Notes: generated from the letters alone by a model not told the origin. A DNA stretch of 64,000 bases from Isoptericola sp. AK164 (GCF_029643425.1 NZ_CP119106.1:248001-312000); one strand, 5' to 3'; numbered from the stretch's first letter, positions 1 to 9,205 are shown. Numbers and translations: made by a program.

Positions 1-885
1 CACCGCCGGCAGGTGGTCGCGCGCCCCGGGGACCGCCGCCGAGGCGTCCGCGCTCTGCTCCGTGCCCTGTTCCGCGGGGCGCAGCAGCAGGGCGGTGGCG
101 CGCAGCTCGTGCACGGTGGCCGACGTCGCCTCCCGGACGTGCCGCAGGGCCGTGCGGGCCGCGTCGTCGTCGCGCCCCACGGCGCCCGCGGCCACGTCGG
201 TGTGCAGGGCCACGAGCGAGAGGTGGTGCCCGACGACGTCCTGGAGGTCCAGAGCGACCCGGAGACGCTCGGCCCCCGGGCCGGGCTCGACCGGGCCGGG
301 CTCGACCGGGCCGGGACGGTCCGGTGGGGCCGGGTCGGACGCCGGCGGCCGTGGGCCGGGCGCGCCCCGGTCGGGGCGGTCCTGCCGACGCGACCGCACC
401 AGGACGCCCACGCAGACGGCCGCGACCACGACGGCCAGGTCGCCGAGCAGCAGGGTGACGACGTCCGCACCGGTGCCCGGACGGGCGGGACGCAGCGCCG
501 AGACCACCAGGACCAGGGCGCCCCCGGTCGCCGACGCCCAACCCGGGCGGCCCTGTGCCGCGGCGGCGCACAGCGCCGGCGCGGCCGCCAGCGGGGTGCC
601 GAGGACACCGAGGTCCGCCACCGCGCAGACGGTGGCGCCGACAAGGGTGAGCACGAGCATCGGCAGCGGTGCCCGACGGCGCAGCAGCACCAGCGCCCCG
701 AACCCGGTGGCCGCCGCGTACCCGACCGGCGGCGTCGCGGGGTCCAGGACGAGCAGCCCCGACAGCCCGAGCGCCGTCCCGGCCGCGGCCGCGACGTCGA
801 CCCACCGGGCGCTGCGTCCCGGGACACGGGTGCGGACGGCGTCGTCGACGTCGGCGACACCGTCGGGGGCCGGCGGGGCGGGCAC
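1..885 (-). CDS. Sensor histidine kinase, C-terminus cut off by the window edge
   Basis: Reading the reverse strand from a GTG at 885 gives about 295 open codons that run off the left edge. The first half has several hydrophobic membrane segments. A proline-rich linker with a repeated PGPVE unit follows (15-base tandem near 280-320). Next comes a dimerisation/phosphoacceptor helix of the HisKA_3 type, DLQDVVGHHLSL, in which the first His of HH is the likely phosphorylated residue. This is the layout of NarL-partner kinases of actinobacteria. The ATPase domain would lie outside the window. A -10 box TACGCT (892-897) ends six bases before the GTG, so the mRNA is probably leaderless. The gene is divergent from the P-type ATPase; whether they are functionally linked is unknown. 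Confidence 0.8.
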   Translation of the reverse strand, partial: MPAPPAPDGVADVDDAVRTRVPGRSARWVDVAAAAGTALGLSGLLVLDPATPPVGYAAATGFGALVLLRRRAPLPMLVLTLVGATVCAVADLGVLGTPLAAAPALCAAAAQGRPGWASATGGALVLVVSALRPARPGTGADVVTLLLGDLAVVVAAVCVGVLVRSRRQDRPDRGAPGPRPPASDPAPPDRPGPVEPGPVEPGPGAERLRVALDLQDVVGHHLSLVALHTDVAAGAVGRDDDAARTALRHVREATSATVHELRATALLLRPAEQGTEQSADASAAVPGARDHLPAV

Positions 886-960
886 GTCGACAGCGTAGGT
901 CCGCGTCCCCGACCGTGCAGTCGGGAGGCCGGGAACCGCACGACGCGGGAGGATGGACGC

Positions 961-2871
961 ATGGCGGGGCAGCTCGTGCGCCGCTACCCGTGGGTGGCGT
1001 CCTCCCTGGTGGTGCTGGCGGTCGTGCTCGGCCTCCTGGCCGGCGGCGAGCCGGACGTCGCGCGCTGGGTCGGTTCCGGGTGGGCGCTCCTGGTGGGTGC
1101 GCGCGTCGCCGTGGGCATGGTGCGCGACCTGATCGCGGGCCACTGGGGCGTGGACCTGCTCGCGCTGACCGCGATCGTGGCGACCGTCGTCGTCGGCGAG
1201 TACGTCGCGTCGCTGGTCGTGGTGCTCATGCTGACCGGCGGGCAGGCGCTGGAGGACTTCGCGGCACACCGCGCCCGGCAGGAGCTGCGCGCCCTGCTGG
1301 AGCGGGCGCCGACGCGTGCCCACCGCCTGGACGCCGCCGGCGGCGTCGTCGACGTCGACGTGGCGGACGTCCGGCCCGGCGACCTGCTGCTCGTCCGACC
1401 CGCCGAGGTGGTGCCCGTCGACGCCGAGCTCGTGGACCCCGAGACCGACTTCGACGAGTCGTCGCTGACCGGCGAGAGCCTGCCGGTCACGCGCGGCGTC
1501 GGCGACCCGGTGCTGTCCGGGGTGCTGAACACCGAGCAGGCGGTCACCCTGCGTGCCACCGCCGCCGCGGCGGACAGCCAGTACGCGCGGATCGTGGCGA
1601 TGGTCCGCGAGGCCGCCGAGTCCCGGGCCCCCGTGGTCCGGCTGGCCGACCGCTACGCCGTGCCGTTCACGATCTTCGCCTTCCTCGTGGCCGGCGCCGC
1701 CTTCGCCTACCACCGCGACCCCACCGTCGTGGCCGAGGTGCTCGTCGTGGCCACCCCCTGCCCGCTCCTCCTCGCCGCCCCCGTGGCGTTCCTCGGCGGC
1801 ATGAGCCGGGCCGCGCGCCACGGGCTCATCGTCAAGGACGCCGGCACGCTCGAGCGCCTGGCCGCGGTGCGCACGGCGGCCTTCGACAAGACCGGCACGA
1901 TCACCGTCGGCCGGCCCGCCCTGCTGGCGGTCCGGGCGCGCCCCCCGTGGCGGAGCGACGAGCTGCTGCGGCTCGCGGCGTCCGCCGAGCAGTACTCCTC
2001 GCACGTGCTCGCCACGACCGTCCGCGAGGCCGCCGTCGAGCGCGGGCTGGCGCTCGACAGCGCACAGACCGCCCGGGAGGAGGCGACCCACGGCGTCGCG
2101 GCGCGCGTCGGCGGGCACGACGTCGTCGTCGGCAAGCTCCGGCGGGTCGCCCGGTCCGCGCCGGACGCCGTCGAGGAGCCCCTGGAGCAGGGGGAGCTGG
2201 CCGTGTACGTCGCGGTCGACGGCCGGTTCGCCGGCACGCTGGTCATGAGCGACCCCGCGCGGCCGGACGCCCGCGAGACGATGGAGGAGCTCGCCCGGCT
2301 GGGGATCACCGAGACGCTCATGCTCAGCGGCGACTCCACGGCCACCGCCGAGCACGTCGCCGACGCCGTCGGCATCGCCCGCGTGCACGCCGAGTGCCTG
2401 CCCGCCGACAAGGTCCGCCTCGTGCAGGAGCTCCCGGACCGGCCCGTCCTCATGGTCGGGGACGGCGTCAACGACGCGCCCGTCCTGGCCGCCGCCGACG
2501 TCGGGGTGGCTATGGGCGCCCGCGGGTCGACGGCGGCGAGCGAGTCCGCCGACGTCGTCATCCTCACCGAGGACCTCCGTCGGACGGTCACGGCGGTGCG
2601 CGTCGGACGGCGGACCATGACCGTGGCGCTGCAGAGCATCTGGCTCGGCATCGCACTGTCGGTGGTGCTCATGGGCGTGGCGGCCACCGGCGTGATCCCC
2701 GCCGTCGTCGGCGCGCTGAGCCAGGAGGTCGTGGACCTGCTGGCCATCCTCAACGCGCTGCGGGCGCTGCAGGACGACCGGTCCGACCGGGTCGACGTGC
2801 CCGGCTCGGCCGCCGAGCGGGCGGAGGGCGCCGCCCGGGCAGGTGGGGCCCTGCGGCCACGGCTACGGTGA
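961..2871 (+). CDS. Heavy-metal P1B-type ATPase, short, with TPCP membrane motif
   Basis: 636-residue cation-pumping ATPase of the inner membrane. Visible motifs in order: actuator TGES (about 170), membrane metal-site motif ATPCPLLL with Cys at 267, phosphorylation site DKTGT (Asp309), and hinge GDGVNDAP (from 500). It starts directly with membrane helices and has no N-terminal CxxC metal-binding domain. The transmembrane motif is TPC rather than CPC or CPx, as in the less studied P1B subgroups, so the transported metal cannot be named. GGGAGGA precedes the ATG by about eight bases. Long open frame upstream of 961 is only the shadow of the opposite-strand kinase. The stop overlaps the promoter of the next gene. 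Confidence 0.9.
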   Translation: MAGQLVRRYPWVASSLVVLAVVLGLLAGGEPDVARWVGSGWALLVGARVAVGMVRDLIAGHWGVDLLALTAIVATVVVGEYVASLVVVLMLTGGQALEDFAAHRARQELRALLERAPTRAHRLDAAGGVVDVDVADVRPGDLLLVRPAEVVPVDAELVDPETDFDESSLTGESLPVTRGVGDPVLSGVLNTEQAVTLRATAAAADSQYARIVAMVREAAESRAPVVRLADRYAVPFTIFAFLVAGAAFAYHRDPTVVAEVLVVATPCPLLLAAPVAFLGGMSRAARHGLIVKDAGTLERLAAVRTAAFDKTGTITVGRPALLAVRARPPWRSDELLRLAASAEQYSSHVLATTVREAAVERGLALDSAQTAREEATHGVAARVGGHDVVVGKLRRVARSAPDAVEEPLEQGELAVYVAVDGRFAGTLVMSDPARPDARETMEELARLGITETLMLSGDSTATAEHVADAVGIARVHAECLPADKVRLVQELPDRPVLMVGDGVNDAPVLAAADVGVAMGARGSTAASESADVVILTEDLRRTVTAVRVGRRTMTVALQSIWLGIALSVVLMGVAATGVIPAVVGALSQEVVDLLAILNALRALQDDRSDRVDVPGSAAERAEGAARAGGALRPRLR

Positions 2872-2875
2872 CGGC

Positions 2876-3352
2876 ATGGACCTCGCCACCCGGCTGCTGC
2901 ACTCCCGCCGGTTCGTCCGCTCGCCGATCTGGTTGTTCCGGATCGGCGGTGGCGTCCTGTTCGGCGGACGCCTGCTCCTGCTCCAGCACCGGGGCCGCAC
3001 CACCGGCGCGCGGCGCTTCGCGGTCCTCGAGGTCTCGGGCCGGCCGGAACCGGACCGCCTGGTCGTCGTCGCCGGGCTGAACGCCCGCCCGCAGTGGTAC
3101 CGCAACGTCCTCGTCGAGCCGCGGGTGCTGGTCTCCGTGGGTCGGCGCCGGGACGCCCGTGCCCTCGCCGAGCCGCTGGACCCCGACGCCGCCGCGGCAC
3201 GGCTGCGTGAGTACGCCGACCAGCACCCGGCGGCCTGGGCGCGGCTGGAGCAGGTCGTGACCGCGTGGGCCGTCCCGCTGGCCGCCGCGCAGGGCGAGCG
3301 GGACTGGCGGCGCGTCGTGCCCGTGGTCGAGCTGCGGCTCCTGGACGGCTGA
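2876..3352 (+). CDS. Nitroreductase/quinone reductase family protein, F420-type split barrel (Ddn-like)
   Basis: 158 residues. The core pattern LLLLQHRGRTTGARRFAVLEV, then VVVAGLNARPQWYRNVL and a terminal VVELR strand, matches the actinobacterial nitroreductase-family deazaflavin-dependent oxidoreductases (FDR-A, Ddn relatives). In that family a flavin/deazaflavin-binding split beta-barrel reduces quinones or nitro compounds. The start is taken at ATG 2876 because TACGGT (2864-2869) ends exactly six bases upstream, the leaderless pattern seen across this window. That -10 box overlaps the ATPase stop codon. The physiological substrate is unknown. Confidence 0.75.
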   Translation: MDLATRLLHSRRFVRSPIWLFRIGGGVLFGGRLLLLQHRGRTTGARRFAVLEVSGRPEPDRLVVVAGLNARPQWYRNVLVEPRVLVSVGRRRDARALAEPLDPDAAAARLREYADQHPAAWARLEQVVTAWAVPLAAAQGERDWRRVVPVVELRLLDG

Positions 3353-3369
3353 ACACCGCGCGCCCGGCA

Positions 3370-5499
3370 CTACTCGCCCAGCTGACGGCCTACCCCCGCG
3401 GCGAGGGCGTAGCCGGTGCCGAACGCGGCGGACATGTCGGCCGACTCCGGACGCAGCCGCGCGACGGCGTCCTCGACCTCGGCGGGGGACCGGCCCGCCG
3501 CGGTCAGGTGCTGTCGTCGTTCCCGGACGAACGGCGTCGTGAAGCGCTCGCACAGCACGTCCTCGTCCGCCAGGACCCGCTCGCGCGCCGCGGGCAGGGC
3601 GCCGGGCGGCGGCGGCAGCAGACCCCGCATTCCGGTGGTGACCATCGTCGGCGCGAGGCGGGCGGTCGCCGTCAGGGCGTCGAGCCCGAGGGCGACGAAC
3701 AGGCCGTCCGAGGCGTCCTGCTGCCGCGCGACGGCGATCTCCCGGGAGCGGATCGCACCGACGACCACGCCGGCGTCCCGCACCGCGGCCCGCGCGAGCG
3801 CCTCCGCGTCGGCGTCGTCGACGGCGGGGTCGGCCAGGGTGGTGGCGGCCCCGGCCACGTAGTCGTCCACCGCGGACAGCCAGTACCCCGCGGAGGTCTC
3901 CGTGGTGGAGGTGGCGGCGACGACGTCCCGCAGGGCGAGGACGTCCAGGTCGGGCTGCACGACGGCGGCGAACCGGCCGGTGCCCTCCGCCAGCTCGGGG
4001 CGGTCCCGCACCCCCGGCTCCCGCGGCGGCGGGACACCGGCCTGCCGCTCCGCGGCGTCGCTCGCCGAGACCAGGAAGGGCGCGTAGGCCGCGGCGATGC
4101 GCGCCCCGGTCGTGTCGTCCACGGGGTAGCGCCCGGCCAGCAGCCCGCCGGGAGCGACGAGCTGCCCCGTCGCGGCGGAGGACAGGAACGCGGCCCGGTG
4201 CCGGCCCTCGCGACCCTCGGTGCGGACCCCGGCGGCGACGGCAGCGGCGAGCAGCCCCGCGACGGCGGTTCCGCCGTCCGGCCAGCCGTCGGGCGGGGCG
4301 ACGCCGAACCAGGCGCGAGCGCGGTGCACGGCCGTGTCGCCGGTGGCGTCCGGCGGCACCAGGTGGTCCAGGGCCGCCGGCGGGTCGGCGGCCAGGCCCT
4401 GGGCGACCGCGACGGTGAGAGCGCCCGTGGCCGTCGTGTCGGCGTGGGAGTCGCGGCTCGTGGTGCGGCGCTCTACCAGGGCCTCCGCGGCCCCGGCGTG
4501 CACGGCGGCCGGCAGGGTGGCCGGCAGGGCCGGCGCCAGCAGTCCGGCCGCGAGGTCGGCCCGGCCGCCCAGCTCGACGGCGGCCCGGGGCAGGTCGGCC
4601 ACGAGGGCGTGGCCGAGGGCGTGCTGCTCGGCCGGGCCGGCGTGCTCGGCCCAGGCAGCCAGCCCGGCGGCCAGGAGCTCGACGACGTCCGGGTCGGTCA
4701 CGCCCACCCCGAGCGCGGCGTAGAGGTCGGCCGGGGTCGTGCCCTCCCAGAACGCCGTCCACCGCACCGGGTCGTCGCCCGTCGCGCGCAGCGCCGCGAC
4801 GAGCTCGTCGAGGGCTCCGTCGCGCGCGGTGCCCGACCGGGCCGCGCGGGCTGCGGCGTCCACCCGGGCGGCCAGCTGGGCGCCGTCGGCCCAGCGGTCC
4901 CGGAAGCCGGTCAGGCCGACCCCCGCGGACACCGCCCAGCGCACGGCCTCGACGTGCCCGAGCCCGTCCAGCCGTCGGGCGGCCCGGCGCGAACCCGCCT
5001 CCTTGGCGTCCCGGGCGCGGTGCCAGCGCGCCTCGGCCTCGGCGACGTCACCCAGTGCGGCGTCCCGGCGGGCGCGGGCCGCGGCGGCGAGCCGCCCCGC
5101 CTCGACGTGCTGCGGGTCGACGGGATCGAGGGCCAGCAGCCAGGCGGCGTCCTCGTCGGCCTCGGCCCGACGCACCCGCTCCGTCGCCGCGGTCCGGCGC
5201 TCGATCGCGTCCAGGGCGTCGCGCTGCTCGCCCTCCAGCGCGGCCGCCCGCCCGGTCAGCACCTGCGCGGACTCGCGCAGCACCTGGTAGCACAGGCTCC
5301 CGCGGCCGATCAGTGCGGTGACGGCCTCCCGCGCGGCGTCGACCGCTCCGGACCGGTGCCGCATCATCGACCGGTCCAGCACGATCAGGTCGGCGCGCAG
5401 CGCCGACAGGGCCGAGGCGGCACGTGCCGCGGCGCCCGCGAGCTCCTCCAGCGACGCCGGCGACCCGGACAGGGGCTCGAACGGCCGGTCGGTCGTCAC
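3370..5499 (-). CDS. Large unknown protein coupled to an EspC-like gene
   Basis: 709 residues; not assigned to a named family. The N-terminal 190 residues are Ala/Arg/Glu-rich and predicted helical, with heptad-like stretches (coiled coil). The middle and C-terminal parts are Ala/Gly/Asp-rich helical segments without a recognised catalytic motif. There is no signal peptide or clear membrane helix. Its ATG overlaps the stop of the upstream 126-residue EspC-like gene by four bases, so the two are translationally coupled. A small EspC/WXG-like partner followed by a long helical protein resembles type VII secretion substrate pairs, but no ESX machinery lies in the window. Secretion is inference only. 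Confidence 0.6.
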   Translation of the reverse strand: MTTDRPFEPLSGSPASLEELAGAAARAASALSALRADLIVLDRSMMRHRSGAVDAAREAVTALIGRGSLCYQVLRESAQVLTGRAAALEGEQRDALDAIERRTAATERVRRAEADEDAAWLLALDPVDPQHVEAGRLAAAARARRDAALGDVAEAEARWHRARDAKEAGSRRAARRLDGLGHVEAVRWAVSAGVGLTGFRDRWADGAQLAARVDAAARAARSGTARDGALDELVAALRATGDDPVRWTAFWEGTTPADLYAALGVGVTDPDVVELLAAGLAAWAEHAGPAEQHALGHALVADLPRAAVELGGRADLAAGLLAPALPATLPAAVHAGAAEALVERRTTSRDSHADTTATGALTVAVAQGLAADPPAALDHLVPPDATGDTAVHRARAWFGVAPPDGWPDGGTAVAGLLAAAVAAGVRTEGREGRHRAAFLSSAATGQLVAPGGLLAGRYPVDDTTGARIAAAYAPFLVSASDAAERQAGVPPPREPGVRDRPELAEGTGRFAAVVQPDLDVLALRDVVAATSTTETSAGYWLSAVDDYVAGAATTLADPAVDDADAEALARAAVRDAGVVVGAIRSREIAVARQQDASDGLFVALGLDALTATARLAPTMVTTGMRGLLPPPPGALPAARERVLADEDVLCERFTTPFVRERRQHLTAAGRSPAEVEDAVARLRPESADMSAAFGTGYALAAGVGRQLGE

Positions 5500-5876
5500 C
5501 CGCCCTCGCCCACCCGTCGCGCGGGGCCGTCCGGCACGAGGCCACCCGGCACGAGGCCACCCGGCACGAGGTCGCCCAGCACCGCCGCGGCCACCCGCCG
5601 CGCGACGGCGCCCTCGGCGGTGTCGAACGTCGCCGCGGTGGTCGCGAGCCGGTCGCCCAGCCCGGTCAGCGTCGTGGCGAGCGACCGGGACGTCGGAGCC
5701 CAGGCCGCGGCGAGGTCGTCGATCGCGGCCGCCAGCGTTCTCTCGCCGGCCGCCGGGGTGGCGTCGACGGTCCCGGTGAGGCCGGTGCCGGCGGTCGCGT
5801 CGAGCAGCTCGGCGGCGGCGTGCGCGTGGCGTGCGGCCGTCGCCAGGTCGTCGGTGTCGAGGTCGAGGTGCGCCAT
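5496..5876 (-). CDS. EspC-like (type VII secretion target family) small helical protein
   Basis: 126 residues, read from ATG 5876. Two long Ala-rich helices (about 8-30 and 45-100) are separated by a short loop. The second ends with FDTAE, which resembles the YxxxD/E export signal of ESX substrates with Phe in place of Tyr. The length and helical hairpin fit the EspC/DUF2580 group rather than classical WXG100, and no WxG turn is present. The C-terminus carries three repeats of GGLVP encoded by a 15-base tandem (5531-5575). TAGCGT (5884-5889) lies seven bases before the ATG, suggesting a leaderless transcript. The longer frame upstream has no support. Confidence 0.55.
   Translation of the reverse strand: MAHLDLDTDDLATAARHAHAAAELLDATAGTGLTGTVDATPAAGERTLAAAIDDLAAAWAPTSRSLATTLTGLGDRLATTAATFDTAEGAVARRVAAAVLGDLVPGGLVPGGLVPDGPARRVGEGG
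5531..5575. repeat. Three-copy 15-base tandem repeat inside the EspC-like gene
   Basis: Three adjacent copies of CCGGCACGAGGCCAC, the last with two changes. They encode the repeated GGLVP near the C-terminus. This is a slippage-prone minisatellite whose copy number may differ between strains. Confidence 0.9.
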
Positions 5877-5938
5877 GCGCCGGACGCTAGCGACGGGACG
5901 GAGCCGACCACCGCCGTCGTCCACAGCCTGTGGACGGC

Positions 5939-6559
5939 TCAGTCCCACCACAGCCGGTACCAGTGCTCGCCGGACTCCTGCGGGGACAGGTCGCCGGGTC
6001 GTCCCCACCACCGCGTCACCTCGTGCGGCGGCACGTGCGCGTCGTCCACGCCCAGCGCGGCGACGACTCGCTCGAGCTCGTCGCACTGGCAGCCGGGACC
6101 GTGGTGGTCGCCGAGGACGAACGCGTCGTCCGTGCGCACCAGCACCCCCTCGACCGTGACGCGTTCGTCGCACCGGCCCGGGCCCACCACGTAGCCGTGC
6201 GCGCGCAGCCGGTCCGGGTGCGCCACCACGGCGCGCAGCACCGTGCCCAGGCTCGGACCGTCGTTCTGGCGCTCGGCGGCGAGGTACCTCGGGTCGAGCC
6301 GGTCGAGCAGGGCGGTGGCGACCGAGGCGTCGAGGTCGACGAACCGGTAGAACGACGCCGCGCCCCAGGCGTCCGGCATCAGCACCGGGCCCAGCACCTC
6401 GTCGAGCCCGCGACGCAGCAGCCAGCCGTGCCGGTCGGCGCACCAGTGGTGCCTCGCGTCCGGGTCGGCGGCGAGCCGCTCCTCGGCCCGCCAGGCGGTC
6501 GTGACGTCGACCAGCTCGGGGTGGGTGAACCGGCGGGCGGGCAGGGTCGGTGTCGGCAT
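5939..6559 (-). CDS. Unknown cytosolic protein
   Basis: 206 residues; family not recognised. No signal peptide or membrane helix. It is rich in Trp, His and acidic residues (for example a DARHHWCADRHGWLLRR segment, GPGCQCDE, and a Trp-rich C-terminus ending HWYRLWWD). A GAGGAG ribosome binding site lies five bases before the ATG, in contrast to the leaderless gene just downstream. It reads toward the EspC-like gene with a 62-base gap that carries a separate promoter, so it is probably not strictly co-transcribed. CxC and His-rich stretches could bind metal, but this is speculation. Confidence 0.6.
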   Translation of the reverse strand: MPTPTLPARRFTHPELVDVTTAWRAEERLAADPDARHHWCADRHGWLLRRGLDEVLGPVLMPDAWGAASFYRFVDLDASVATALLDRLDPRYLAAERQNDGPSLGTVLRAVVAHPDRLRAHGYVVGPGRCDERVTVEGVLVRTDDAFVLGDHHGPGCQCDELERVVAALGVDDAHVPPHEVTRWWGRPGDLSPQESGEHWYRLWWD

Positions 6560-6744
6560 CGGTGCTCCTCGCGACGGGTGCGGTACGTCCGGTCACCGTG
6601 CCGCCCGCGCGGGGGCCGCCGTCGGCCCCGGCCCGTCCGTGGCGTCGAACCTGTGGACGACGCGGCCGGTGCGTGGCCGCCCCGCGTTGCGCCCGGGGAG
6701 AACGGGCGTGACAAGTGGCCGTGGACGGCGCATGCTCTTACCTG

Positions 6745-7224
6745 ATGTCTGACTCCACGACGCGACCCACGCCGCGCACCTACCCGCCGACGCCCACCAG
6801 CGAACCGGTCAGCGACGAGCTCCTCGTGGTCCACCTCAAGGGTCGAGACACCGAGTACTTCCGGCGTCCCGAGCTGGTCGAGCACGAGGTCGCGGACGGC
6901 GTGCTGACGGTCACCCTCGCCGGCGACGACGAGAGGCCGCGCCGCACGCGCCACTTCCCCCTGGGGGAGGTCGCCGAGTACGTCGTCGAGGCCCCCAGCC
7001 CCGCCTACGAGACGGCCTTCGACGCCTGGACGCGGAACGAGTTCGGCGTCGACGCCGAGACGTACCGCTCCATGCGGGACACCTCCCAGGGCGTGGCCAT
7101 GGCCGAGAAGATGCGGCTGCAGATCGCCCAGGGTCTCGGCGTCGACCCCGACCAGGTGCACTTCGGCGGCTCCTTCACGATCGACGAGGACGACGACTGG
7201 GACTCCTCGGCCGACGACGAGTAG
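6745..7224 (+). CDS. Unknown acidic-tailed protein
   Basis: 159 residues from ATG 6745. No family recognised. The C-terminal tail is strongly acidic (IDEDDDWDSSADDE). The middle contains a two-strand hydrophobic pattern (VTLAGDDE, HFPLGEVAEYVVE) and an amphipathic helix. A GTGACA (6708-6713), 17-base spacer and CATGCT (6731-6736) form a reasonable promoter, placing the transcript start at or just before ATG 6745. An in-frame start at 6715 would lie upstream of that -10 box and is less likely. Confidence 0.6.
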   Translation: MSDSTTRPTPRTYPPTPTSEPVSDELLVVHLKGRDTEYFRRPELVEHEVADGVLTVTLAGDDERPRRTRHFPLGEVAEYVVEAPSPAYETAFDAWTRNEFGVDAETYRSMRDTSQGVAMAEKMRLQIAQGLGVDPDQVHFGGSFTIDEDDDWDSSADDE

Positions 7225-7303
7225 AGACCGGGCTCCCGACAGGGTCCCCGACGAGCTCCCCCGGAGGCGATGAGTCCGCGGCCCGGGCGTCGTCGGTACG
7301 GGT

Positions 7304-8185
7304 ATGACGACCACCACCCGCACTCTCGACGTGCCCGGGGCCGTGCTGACCTTCGACGTCCACGCACCGCGCCGTGAGGCCGGCTGCCCGCCGCTCCTCG
7401 TGATCGGCAACCCGATGGCGGCCGACGGGTTCGCCGAGCTCGTCGCCGAGCTCGGCGACCGCACGGTGATCACGTACGACCCGCGCGGCACGGCCCGTTC
7501 CCCGCGCGAGCGGCCGACCGACGAGGTCACGGTCGACGACCACGCCGCCGACCTGCACGTCGTCGCCCGAGCCGTCGACCGGGGCCCGCTGGACGTCCTC
7601 GGCTCCTCCGGCGGCGGCGTGACGGCGGTGTCCTGGGCGGCCGCGCACCCCGGCGAGGTCCGGCGGCTCGTCGCCCACGAGCCGCCGCTGACGGCGCTGC
7701 TGTCCGACCGGGACGTGGCGGTGCGCGCCCAGCAGGACGTCGTCGACACCTACCACCGCTCCGGGACCGGTCCCGCGACCGCCAAGTTCCTGCGCCTGGT
7801 GTCCGCCACCGAGCCCCTGACGCCGGACTACCTCGACCAGCCCGACCCGGATCCCGCCGCGTTCGGGCTGCCGACCGAGGACGACGGCCGGCGCGACGAC
7901 CTGATGCTCGGCACGTCGCTGGCCACGATGCCCCGGTGGGAGCCACCGCTGGACGACCTGCGCGCGGGCGTCCGCAGCACCGACCTGCGGGTGCTGCCCG
8001 CTGTCGGGGCCGCCTCGCCGCCGGGCGGGCTCGCGTACCGCGGCGCGGTGGCCCTGGCCGAGGCGCTCGCGGTGCGTCCCGTCGTCTTCCCCGGGGACCA
8101 CGGCGGGTTCGCCCGGCACGCGGGGGCCCCGGACAACGATCCGGCTGCGTTCGCGGCCCGGCTGCGTGACCTGTTGGCCTGCTGA
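7304..8185 (+). CDS. Alpha/beta-fold hydrolase
   Basis: 293 residues. Early beta strands PPLLVIGNPM (oxyanion region) and TVITYDPRGTARS (the DxRG signature) precede the nucleophile elbow LGSSGGG, with Ser about residue 103. The catalytic His is probably in FPGDHGGFARH near the end. These features fit serine hydrolases of the alpha/beta fold such as esterases and haloperoxidase-like enzymes. The substrate cannot be inferred. The gene stands alone, with ribokinase downstream behind its own leader. Confidence 0.85.
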   Translation: MTTTTRTLDVPGAVLTFDVHAPRREAGCPPLLVIGNPMAADGFAELVAELGDRTVITYDPRGTARSPRERPTDEVTVDDHAADLHVVARAVDRGPLDVLGSSGGGVTAVSWAAAHPGEVRRLVAHEPPLTALLSDRDVAVRAQQDVVDTYHRSGTGPATAKFLRLVSATEPLTPDYLDQPDPDPAAFGLPTEDDGRRDDLMLGTSLATMPRWEPPLDDLRAGVRSTDLRVLPAVGAASPPGGLAYRGAVALAEALAVRPVVFPGDHGGFARHAGAPDNDPAAFAARLRDLLAC

Positions 8186-8287
8186 CGAGCGTCGCGGCAA
8201 CGCCGGCGTCACAATCGTGCGAGATCATGGACGGCGGACCGCTCGCCGGTCCGTCCGTCCTGCCCACGCACCCTGGAGGCCCGAGTC

Positions 8288-9205
8288 ATGACCTCGATCG
8301 TGGTCGTCGGCTCCGTCAACGCCGATCTCGTCGCCCGTGTCCCGAACCTGCCCGTCCCCGGGGAGACGGTGCTCGCCGACTCGATGACGGTGATCCCGGG
8401 GGGCAAGGGCGCCAACCAGGCGGTCGTGGCCGCTCGGCTCGGCGGCGAGGTCGCGTTGATCGGGGCCATCGGCTCGGACGCCTTCGCCGACAGCGCGCTC
8501 GTCGGCCTGCGTGACGCGGGGGTCCGGCTGGACGGCGTCGAGACCGTCGACGGCCCCACGGGCGTGGCCCAGATCTGGGTCGACGACCAGGGCGAGAACT
8601 CGATCGTCGTGGTCCCCGGGGCCAACCGCGCGGTCGACGCCGACGTCGTGGCCCGTCACGTGGACCTGGTCGCCGGGGCCGACCTCGTCGTCCTGCAGGG
8701 CGAGATCCCGCTGCGCGGCACCGAGGCCGCCGCGCGCGCCTGCGGGGGACGGATCCTGCTCAACCTCGCCCCGGTCGTGCCGGTCGCCGCCGACGTGCTC
8801 GCCCTGGCCGACCCTCTCGTGGTGAACCACGGGGAGGCCGAGCGGCTGCTGGAGGAGTCGGAGCGCCCGGTGCCCGAGTCCCCGTTCGCGGTCATCACCG
8901 AGCTGCTCGCGCTCGGACCGCGGTCCGTCGTGCTCACCCTCGGCCCCGCCGGTGCCGTCGTGCTCGAGCCCGCCGCGGGGGACGAGGGGCCGGTCGTGGT
9001 CCCCACCCCGCACGTCGAGGCGGTCGACACCACCGGTGCCGGGGACGCCTTCGTCGGGGCGCTCGCGTATCGCATCAGCCAGGGCGACACCCTCGTCGAC
9101 GCCGCCCGCACCGCGGTGCGCGTCGGGGCGTTCTCCGTCGCGACACCCGGCGCCCAGCCGTCGTTCCCCACGGTCGACGACGTGCTGCCCTCCCTGCGGG
9201 GCTGA
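8288..9205 (+). CDS. rbsK: Ribokinase (PfkB family)
   Basis: 305 residues, the usual ribokinase length. It phosphorylates ribose to ribose-5-phosphate using ATP. The N-terminal signature GSVNADLVARVPNLPVPGET, the GGKGANQAVVAARLG substrate/lid motif and the C-terminal DTTGAGDAFVGAL with the catalytic Asp and anion hole are all present. GGAGG lies about ten bases before ATG 8288. No ribose transporter or RbsD is adjacent, so the kinase may serve nucleoside salvage as much as ribose uptake. Assignment as ribokinase rather than another PfkB sugar kinase is strong but not absolute. Confidence 0.88.
   Translation: MTSIVVVGSVNADLVARVPNLPVPGETVLADSMTVIPGGKGANQAVVAARLGGEVALIGAIGSDAFADSALVGLRDAGVRLDGVETVDGPTGVAQIWVDDQGENSIVVVPGANRAVDADVVARHVDLVAGADLVVLQGEIPLRGTEAAARACGGRILLNLAPVVPVAADVLALADPLVVNHGEAERLLEESERPVPESPFAVITELLALGPRSVVLTLGPAGAVVLEPAAGDEGPVVVPTPHVEAVDTTGAGDAFVGALAYRISQGDTLVDAARTAVRVGAFSVATPGAQPSFPTVDDVLPSLRG

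Noticed and set aside
13-960. Long plus-strand open frame upstream of the P-type ATPase
   Set aside because: It is low-complexity Arg/Gly/Pro text antisense to a clear histidine kinase, and a good ribosome binding site starts the ATPase at 961.
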